Positions 58,808 through 64,000 of a DNA stretch of 64,000 bases are shown one piece after another. Source of the stretch: Candidatus Thiodiazotropha sp. (GTDB lineage Bacteria; Pseudomonadota; Gammaproteobacteria; Chromatiales; Chromatiaceae); assembly GCA_023838465.1 (NCBI GenBank), contig JAIVEQ010000004.1, forward strand, positions 1 through 64,000. The letters run 5' to 3'. Under the pieces are notes generated by a model. It made no database searches. It worked only from the letters and a program-made list of their open reading frames with translations, and was not told the DNA's origin. Both the position numbers and the translations under genes were made by a program. Position 1 is the first letter of the stretch. Each line of letters begins with the position of its first letter.

Positions 58808-59833
58808 TTATTTCCATCCCGCTCGATCCATCAACCGTACTGCCTCAGGATTGAGTTCACCCAGCTGCCCCAAATTGAGTCTATCCATCTTGAACTCACC
58901 CCATGACTTGAGGAGATCGCCTGGTTGCACATCACTTCTAGCCGGGTACTCTCCATTCGCTTCTGCATACCAGGCCTGAGATGATTCATTGACCAGAAAC
59001 TCAAGTAACTTGATCGCATCCTCTTTGTGTCTCGCCGCTTTGGTTAGAGCGGCACCACTGATATTCACATGTGCTCCACGCCCCTGTTGATTTGGCCAGA
59101 AGACGGCTAACTGTCCAGCTGCCTCACGCTGCGCAGAATCATTCGATGTCAGCATGCCAGCCAGATAATAGGTATTGGCAATCGCGATATCACACATACC
59201 CGCGGCAGCCGCTTTGATTTGATCCCGGTCACCCCCCTTTGGTGGACGAGCAAACTGCTTGACGAATGCCTTGGCCCACTGCTCAGTTGCCATTGCCCCA
59301 TTGGCGGCCATCAGGGATGCCATCAGGGATTGATTGTAGATATTCCCCGACGAGCGAATACAGATTTTTCCTTTCCACTTGGGATCTGTCAGTGCTTCGT
59401 AGGAAGAGAGTAGCGCTGGATCCACTTTCCCTTTGACATAGAGAATGGGACGGGCTCGCAATGAGAGACCGAACCAATGTCCTTCCGGGTCACGAAAACT
59501 GCTCGGTACGGTTGATGTCAGGATTTCTGAGTGAACGGGTTGGGTGACGCCTGCCTCCTTGGCGCGATGCAGTCGACCCGCATCCGTGGTAACCAGCAAA
59601 TCTGCCGGTGAATTACGACCCTCACTCTGTAACCGTTGCAACAGTGCATCTGCCTTGCCTGTGACAAGATTGACTTGAATACCGGTCTGTTCGGTAAATC
59701 TGTCGAGTAACGGCTTGATCAGCTTTTCTTTGCGTGCGGAGTAGAGATTAACCTCGCCTGTCGCCATCGCAAAGGTGGGTCCTAACAGGCAGAGCAGCAA
59801 AGGCAGCCGTATGAATTTAAAGTAGAATGGCAC
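58808..59833 (-). CDS. fbpA: Ferric iron-binding periplasmic protein (FbpA/FutA type)
   Basis: The 341-residue substrate-binding protein has a signal peptide (about 1-23, LPLLLCLLGPTFA). The mature part begins VNLYSARKEKLIKPLLDRF, typical of FbpA/FutA ferric-binding proteins, with a late GAALTKAARHKEDAIKLLEFL segment. Paired tyrosines near residues 217-218 (ANTYYLAG) are in the place of the iron-ligand tyrosines. The start is a GTG at 59833 with GGAG 7-8 nt upstream. A Fur-like box lies 50-70 bp upstream. Confidence 0.93.
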   Translation of the reverse strand: MPFYFKFIRLPLLLCLLGPTFAMATGEVNLYSARKEKLIKPLLDRFTEQTGIQVNLVTGKADALLQRLQSEGRNSPADLLVTTDAGRLHRAKEAGVTQPVHSEILTSTVPSSFRDPEGHWFGLSLRARPILYVKGKVDPALLSSYEALTDPKWKGKICIRSSGNIYNQSLMASLMAANGAMATEQWAKAFVKQFARPPKGGDRDQIKAAAAGMCDIAIANTYYLAGMLTSNDSAQREAAGQLAVFWPNQQGRGAHVNISGAALTKAARHKEDAIKLLEFLVNESSQAWYAEANGEYPARSDVQPGDLLKSWGEFKMDRLNLGQLGELNPEAVRLMDRAGWK

Positions 59834-59883
59834 AAATAGTCTCCGATAAGTTCTATAAGAAAATAGCTGAAATCGTAGTATAT

Positions 59884-59902
59884 GTTAATGATAACGATTC
59901 TT
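59884..59902 (-). promoter_or_regulatory. Fur box-like site upstream of fbpA
   Basis: The 19 bp GTTAATGATAACGATTCTT matches 14 of 19 positions of the Fur consensus GATAATGATAATCATTATC. It lies in the promoter region of the iron-uptake operon fbpABC, as expected for iron repression. Confidence 0.7.
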
Positions 59903-60023
59903 ATTGCTATTTACAACAGCGGTATGGATACCGCGTATGCTCCATCAGCAAAGGGATGCGTCTCGAAGGAAGTGCCCTTGGGCTTTGCTGTTGGGGCGAC
60001 GGAGAACAATCTGATCAGTCATT

Positions 60024-60467
60024 CTATTTAAACTGTTTTGCGTGAAGGGTGGCATGCATCAGCACAGCACGCTTTCCAATCTCCACTTCAACCGCAAGGC
60101 GTGCCTTTCCCTGGTCAAGCAGCTTTGCAACAAAGTGTTGTCTGTCCTTCTCACTTACCCGGCAAAGACAGTGGATCGATTCTCGAATTGGGGTCCGATA
60201 GCGGATCGATGCCTCGGTGATGACCAGTTCAACATCCAGGCCGGCTTGATCAACAATATGAGAACCTAGCGCCCAGGCAGTCAGTGCACCCAGGGAATAA
60301 ATACTGCCGGCAAATCCACTACCGTGGATATTCACATTGGGTTTCAAGGGTGCCTCAACAACGATATGTCTGCTATCGAGTTCCTGGATTTGATAGCCCA
60401 TTGCCCTGCTCAATGGGATCGTCTGGTTGATCTTTACTTGCAGGGCAGCGGCCTTGCTCTCACTCAT
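60024..60467 (-). CDS. YiiD C-terminal-type thioesterase (hotdog fold)
   Basis: The 147-residue hotdog-fold protein resembles the C-terminal thioesterase domain of YiiD (PF09500, from memory). It has PLKPNVNIHGSGFAGSIYSLG (the N-x-H-G-S-x-F-A-G-S core) and a central helix. The substrate is unknown. Its ribosome binding site (AGAGG) and start codon lie inside the end of the ligase remnant, so it may once have been co-translated with that ligase. Confidence 0.88.
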   Translation of the reverse strand: MSESKAAALQVKINQTIPLSRAMGYQIQELDSRHIVVEAPLKPNVNIHGSGFAGSIYSLGALTAWALGSHIVDQAGLDVELVITEASIRYRTPIRESIHCLCRVSEKDRQHFVAKLLDQGKARLAVEVEIGKRAVLMHATLHAKQFK

Positions 60468-60473
60468 TTGAAT

Positions 60474-60695
60474 AGACCTCTAAGGGGGACACCGTCTCAA
60501 TCGATTTGTCGACCTGCATCATGACACGCTCCCTCTTCTTAACACCTAGCGTTTGTAACAGGCTGAGCATCCGATCTCTGCGTGTTGTCATCTCGCTGTA
60601 AAGCGTTGTTGACCATCAATTTCCTCAAGTAACAGGGCCTCGGGATTGCTCGAAATACGCTCACAGAACAGGCCATAGCGATTCACGTTCCTCAT
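60474..60695 (-). pseudogene. Remnant of a MatB-like AMP-forming acyl-CoA ligase (N-terminal fragment)
   Basis: An ATG at 60695 with AAGGAA upstream starts a typical acyl-CoA ligase N-terminus (NRYGLFCERISSNPEALLL, then EEIDGQQRF). After about 32 codons a one-base loss shifts the frame. The homologous reading continues as YSEMTTRRDRMLSLLQTLGV and then KKRERVMMQVDKSIETV, the pattern of malonyl-CoA/methylmalonyl-CoA synthetases. The remaining 430 or so residues are deleted: the reading runs straight into the thioesterase start. So both a frameshift and a large deletion have inactivated it. Confidence 0.65.
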
Positions 60696-60709
60696 TGTTG
60701 TCGATTCCT

Positions 60710-61498
60710 TCAGAATATGTTGATGCACATGCGGCAGGCCATTGCGAAAAGAAAGATCGCGAACAGACGCCGTAGTAACTGATCTGGTAGTTTGTGGGCA
60801 AGCGTTGCACCCAGGGGGGCAAACAGCAGACTGGCCACGACCACGCCACCGAACACAGGAAGATTTACATAACCGAGACTGCCCGATGGGAGACCGGATT
60901 CATTCAGGCCACCCACGATATAACCGAAGGTTGCACTGACTGAGATCGGTAAACCGATCGCTGCCGCTGTGGCGATCGCCCGCTTGATCGGTACACCACA
61001 GAAGCTGAGAAAGGGCACATTCAAAGAACCGCCACCAATGCCCATCAAGGCTGACACAACACCGACAACCGTTGCCACCGTGGTAAGTCCGAACGTGCCG
61101 GGCAGATCATGGTGTGCAGAGACACGGCTCAGCGCCATCTGTACCGAAACTGCAAATAGAAAAAGGATAAACGCTATATACAGCAGATCACCGGGCAGCA
61201 GGTCCGCAAGCCAGGCACCGAGTAGTGAGCCGATCAGTATACCCGGCACCATGATCCTAAACAGGTGCCAGACAACCGCTCCTTTGCGGTGATGGGCATA
61301 GATGCTGGAAATAGCGGTTACAATGATCGTTGCGAGCGAGGTTCCTAGCGCCATCTTGATCGCCATCTCCTGGGGGATCTGATGGGACTCGAACAACAGT
61401 GTTACGATCGGTACGATAACAATTCCACCACCGATTCCCAGCAGCCCTGCCAGGATACCTGCAACTGCACCGGAGATAAGCAGCATGGTGAGATCCAT
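60710..61498 (-). CDS. TauE/SafE family anion exporter
   Basis: The 262-residue membrane protein has about eight helices in two similar halves, each with the glycine-rich motif (LLGIGGGIVIVP at about 20-31 and LMGIGGGSLNVP at about 151-162) that defines the TauE/SafE/YfcA family. Members export sulfite, sulfoacetate or related anions, and in a sulfur oxidiser sulfite or thiosulfate export is a reasonable guess. GAGG upstream and a TAATG junction with a short upstream frame are seen at its start. Confidence 0.9.
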   Translation of the reverse strand: MDLTMLLISGAVAGILAGLLGIGGGIVIVPIVTLLFESHQIPQEMAIKMALGTSLATIIVTAISSIYAHHRKGAVVWHLFRIMVPGILIGSLLGAWLADLLPGDLLYIAFILFLFAVSVQMALSRVSAHHDLPGTFGLTTVATVVGVVSALMGIGGGSLNVPFLSFCGVPIKRAIATAAAIGLPISVSATFGYIVGGLNESGLPSGSLGYVNLPVFGGVVVASLLFAPLGATLAHKLPDQLLRRLFAIFLFAMACRMCINIF

Positions 61499-61966
61499 TA
61501 TGAGCGTACCTCGTCATGGATTCTGTACCATTCGGCGACTCCTGGAGTGATATTGAGACTCGACATCATATAGTTGAACGGACCGGCCATAGCGATGATC
61601 CTCACCAGGAGGTGATTGCCAATTTGCCTTTGGTCATTGCCAGCGCAATTGTAGTCGCTACAGCCATCAGGGTATTTCGTATTCGATTGATAGCATCCTC
61701 CCGTTTGTAAGTGTGTGATCAAGCGTCTTATTCTTGAGTAGAGGCTACCACTTTCAATATCGAATGGGTATTTCAGTTGAATCGGCCTTTCTCATTGAGA
61801 GAGGTGGACTTCGATTGTCCATCTTCCTGCGATTGATGCATGCCAAAATCATGTAAGCCATTGAGTTAAATTGATTCTTGCTGACAAAAGGATGACATGG
61901 CTATAAATAGAGTTTTATCTTTGGATAGACACAAATGAGTCAACGAATAAACATCGAGATTAAAGT
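61499..61966. other. 468 bp intergenic region between the TauE-like gene and cobO
   Basis: I see no convincing gene. A 75-codon minus-strand frame abuts the exporter start (TAATG), but it has no recognisable pattern. On the cobO side TTGCTG (61878-61883) and TATAAA (61902-61907) with an 18 bp spacer form a possible promoter about 60 bp before cobO. No cobalamin riboswitch elements are visible despite the B12-related gene. Confidence 0.4.
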
Positions 61967-62503
61967 ATGAAACAGCGAGAAAAACGTAGCGGCATAACCC
62001 TGGTGCTGACAGGTGAGGGAAAGGGTAAATCCTCCAGCGCATTCGGTACTGCCTTCAGGGCGGCAGGCTGGAAGATGCAGGTGCTGGTCATTCAATTCAT
62101 AAAAGGCAAATGGAAAACAGGAGAGCAGCAGGCTGCATCCCGATTCGATACGATTGAATGGCATGCATTGGGAGACGGCTTTACCTGGGATACCCACAAT
62201 CCTGAGCAAGATATTCAGACAAGCCGTGAGATCTGGACATTTTGCCAACAAAAAATCCGTTCACATCAGTACGTCCTGGTGGTTTTGGATGAGATCAACT
62301 ACTGCTGCAAATATGGCTGGATCAGCGGACAGGAGATTGCCGACTTCATTCAGCAGGAGAAGCCCAGCTGGATGCACCTGATCTTAACCGGCCAGGGCGC
62401 CCCCGCTGAACTGATCGACATCGCAGACACTGTGACGGAGATGAGAAAGATCAAACACGCCTTTGAGCAAGGTATCAACGCCGAACAGGGCATCGAATTC
62501 TGA
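61967..62503 (+). CDS. cobO: Corrinoid adenosyltransferase
   Basis: The 178-residue ATP:cob(I)alamin/cob(I)yrinate adenosyltransferase of the CobO/BtuR/CobA type has the reversed-type P-loop GEGKGKSSSAFGTAFRAAG (about 17-35), VIQFIKGKWKTGE, and LVVLDEINYCCKYGW. It attaches the adenosyl group to the corrinoid cobalt in B12 synthesis or salvage. It is slightly short at the N-terminus relative to E. coli BtuR (196). It stands alone, with no other cobalamin genes in the window. Confidence 0.95.
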   Translation: MKQREKRSGITLVLTGEGKGKSSSAFGTAFRAAGWKMQVLVIQFIKGKWKTGEQQAASRFDTIEWHALGDGFTWDTHNPEQDIQTSREIWTFCQQKIRSHQYVLVVLDEINYCCKYGWISGQEIADFIQQEKPSWMHLILTGQGAPAELIDIADTVTEMRKIKHAFEQGINAEQGIEF

Positions 62504-62612
62504 ATGATGAATTTTGAATTGAGAAGAGAACCTATCAATCAGACAACCTTGTGGTAAAACAGCCCACACCTATCATGGATAATGAAGAATATGCACACAG
62601 AAAGTGCCTAAT

Positions 62613-62637
62613 AACTCAAAACTCAAAACTCAAAACT
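62613..62637. repeat. Second heptanucleotide array (AACTCAA)
   Basis: Three full AACTCAA units plus AACT lie 3 bp beyond the stop of the TIGR00266-family gene. The unit is identical to the AACTCAA units of the array at 58753, and both arrays lie immediately 3' of a minus-strand gene. Confidence 0.8.
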
Positions 62638-62640
62638 ATT

Positions 62641-63429
62641 TTAGTCCCCATCCAACAGTCTGCCGATACCACCGAGTACGGAACCCTCCCCTTTATCACT
62701 ACCACCGGCTGAAGGGGCACTGCCCAGTATCCGATCCGCCATACGTGAGAAGGGGAGACTTTGTAACCAGATAGTGCCATACCCACTGAGCGTCGCGAGA
62801 AACATGCCCTCCCCGCCAAACACCATCGACTTCAGGTTACCTGCACGTTGAATATCGTATGCTATGCCATCCGTAAACCCCACCAGACAGCCAGTATCGA
62901 CCCGCAGTGTTTCACCTGAAAGCTCCTTTTTAACGATCGTTCCACCTGCCTGAATAAAGGCCATACCATCGCCTTCAAGTCTTTGCAGAATGAAACCTTC
63001 ACCACCGAACAGGCCGGTGCCGAGTCGTCGGTTGAAAGCGATATCGACCTTGGTGCCCAAGGCTGCGCAGAGAAAAGCATCTTTTTGGCAGGTTACTTTT
63101 TCACCCAGTTTCGCCATATCCAAAGCAACAATATTGCCGGGATAGGGTGCTGAGAAAGAGACCCTTCGCTTACCTACGCCCCGATTGGTAAAGTGAGTGG
63201 TGAAGATAGACTCTCCGGTAAATACACGCTTTCCGGCAGAAAACAGCTTACCCATCAATCCCTCATCGGCATTGGAACCATCGCCCATCTTGGTTTCAAA
63301 ATCGATCTCTTCCTCCATATAGGTCATGGCGCCAGCCTCGGCAATTACGGTCTCACCCGGATCGAGTTCCACTTCAACCAACTGCATCTCTGAACCGAGA
63401 ATCTCGTAATCCACTTCATGGCAACGCAT
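62641..63429 (-). CDS. TIGR00266 / AIM24 family protein
   Basis: The 262-residue protein of the AIM24/TIGR00266 family (beta-helix-like, formerly DUF124) shows the start [20 protein letters not shown], the [13 protein letters not shown] segment and a glycine-rich strand repeat throughout. A low-complexity Gly/Ser end near its C-terminus ([12 protein letters not shown]) is typical. The function is not established. The product is probably cytoplasmic or membrane-peripheral. It is divergent from the SulP gene. Confidence 0.93.
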   Translation of the reverse strand: MRCHEVDYEILGSEMQLVEVELDPGETVIAEAGAMTYMEEEIDFETKMGDGSNADEGLMGKLFSAGKRVFTGESIFTTHFTNRGVGKRRVSFSAPYPGNIVALDMAKLGEKVTCQKDAFLCAALGTKVDIAFNRRLGTGLFGGEGFILQRLEGDGMAFIQAGGTIVKKELSGETLRVDTGCLVGFTDGIAYDIQRAGNLKSMVFGGEGMFLATLSGYGTIWLQSLPFSRMADRILGSAPSAGGSDKGEGSVLGGIGRLLDGD

Positions 63430-63583
63430 CGATAGCTCTCCTTGGTTGATCCAACCATTTTGTCTTGATCTCTAAAGGCCCATTTGACCGGACCGGAGAA
63501 AAATATCAAGCATTTTATTTAATAATATTATTGTTTTCTGATATAGTGGGCGGTTTTTTTGTATCAGCAACGCGAGGTAATCC

Positions 63584-64000
63584 ATGTTCCAACTGACCTG
63601 CCCTGGGAAACAGTGCGTAAAAAACGATGTTCTCTCGGGTCTGACGGTTGCTTTGGCATTAGTGCCTGAGGCTGTTGCCTTTGCTTTTGTTGCCGGCGTG
63701 GCGCCTTTGGTCGGTCTCTATGCCGCTTTCATGATGGGGATAATCACTGCTGTCATTGGCGGCAGGCCCGGCATGATATCCGGAGCAACCGGCGCGATGG
63801 CTGTGGTCATGGTGGCTCTGGTTGCCGAACATGGCATCGAGTACCTGTTCGCGGCAGTGCTGATGGCGGGCCTGATTCAGATAAGCGCCGGCCTGCTACG
63901 TTTAGGTAAATTTATCCGACTGGTTCCCCATCCTGTGATGTTGGGATTCGTCAACGGGTTGGCTATCGTTATCTTCATCGCCCAGTTAAAACAGTTTCAG
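63584..64000 (+). CDS. SulP family anion transporter, N-terminal part (cut by window edge)
   Basis: The first 139 codons of a SulP/SLC26 transporter are present. They carry the conserved early block [20 protein letters not shown] and [15 protein letters not shown], several membrane helices, and [17 protein letters not shown] (the SulP signature region). GAGG before the ATG at 63584 supports the start. Members import sulfate, bicarbonate or other anions; the substrate cannot be told. The C-terminal STAS domain, if present, is outside the window. Confidence 0.93.
   Translation, partial: MFQLTCPGKQCVKNDVLSGLTVALALVPEAVAFAFVAGVAPLVGLYAAFMMGIITAVIGGRPGMISGATGAMAVVMVALVAEHGIEYLFAAVLMAGLIQISAGLLRLGKFIRLVPHPVMLGFVNGLAIVIFIAQLKQFQ

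Noticed and set aside
61498..61722. 75-codon minus-strand ORF abutting the TauE-like gene
   Set aside because: The TAATG junction looked like coupling, but the protein has no recognisable pattern, and its first half is low quality.
61499..61966. Cobalamin riboswitch ahead of cobO
   Set aside because: None of the conserved B12-box elements could be found on the plus strand.

Overview
The window comes from a sulfur-oxidising gammaproteobacterium, most likely of the Chromatiales / Sedimenticola / Thiodiazotropha kind. The main evidence is a complete 15-gene reverse-type dissimilatory sulfite reductase locus (dsrABEFHCMKLJOPNRS, minus strand, about 30.45 to 16.5 kb) in the order known from Allochromatium vinosum, plus a secreted Gly/Tyr/Pro-rich protein that looks like a sulfur globule envelope protein (44.2 kb). 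The base composition is moderate, clearly less GC-rich than A. vinosum. Taxonomy is inferred from gene content only.

Layout. 0-4 kb (minus): the start of an unknown gene, an acidic membrane protein, a von Willebrand A protein and an LpxL/HtrB-type acyltransferase. 4.3-6.5 kb (plus): a rhodanese, a small secreted protein and a LolA-like outer-membrane lipoprotein-sorting protein. 6.7-10.8 kb (minus): an overlapping CHAD, ParA-like, ABC ATPase and ABC permease operon. 11-15 kb (minus): rnd and pepN. 15.4-16.5 kb (plus): grxC, hslR and an unknown gene. 16.5-30.5 kb (minus): the dsr locus, with RNA hairpins after dsrA, dsrC and dsrK and an intrinsic terminator between dsrP and dsrN.

30.9-35.8 kb is a sulfur-associated accessory island divergent from dsrA. 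It holds a 58-codon ORF, an alpha-helical protein, a stand-alone Cas6/Cmx6-like protein with no CRISPR array in the window, and a DsrC paralogue without any cysteine (RspA type). These are followed by a receiver-like protein overlapping a PiuC-type Fe(II)/2OG hydroxylase, and two conserved-looking unknowns. This island is the best candidate for an undescribed system.

35.9-43.8 kb (minus) is the familiar pyrG-kdsA-eno-ftsB-ispD ... ispF-truD housekeeping run. It is interrupted between ispD and ispF by a plus-strand cNMP/HDOD gene and a roughly 143 bp segment bounded by 19 bp inverted repeats. 44-49.8 kb: the sulfur globule protein, an FNR regulator with a perfect FNR box in front of it, dnaQ/rnhA/yafS-like methyltransferase, and divergent mltD. 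49.6-55.8 kb: a small membrane protein and a catalase with an OxyR-like site, then a 1403-residue polytopic envelope protein of unknown function. 55.9-59.8 kb: an fbpABC-type ferric iron ABC importer with a Fur-box-like site. 60-64 kb: a thioesterase, a decayed remnant of a MatB-like acyl-CoA ligase, a TauE/SafE exporter, cobO, a TIGR00266/AIM24 protein and the start of a SulP transporter.

How the parts fit: reverse DsrAB with its DsrEFH/DsrC sulfur relay and the DsrMKJOP membrane complex oxidises sulfur stored in globules to sulfite. DsrN modifies the siroheme, and DsrL links the pathway to NAD(P)H. The TauE/SafE exporter and SulP transporter may handle sulfur anions. FNR, OxyR-like and Fur-like sites point to control by oxygen, peroxide and iron. 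No rRNA, tRNA, insertion sequence or CRISPR array was found.
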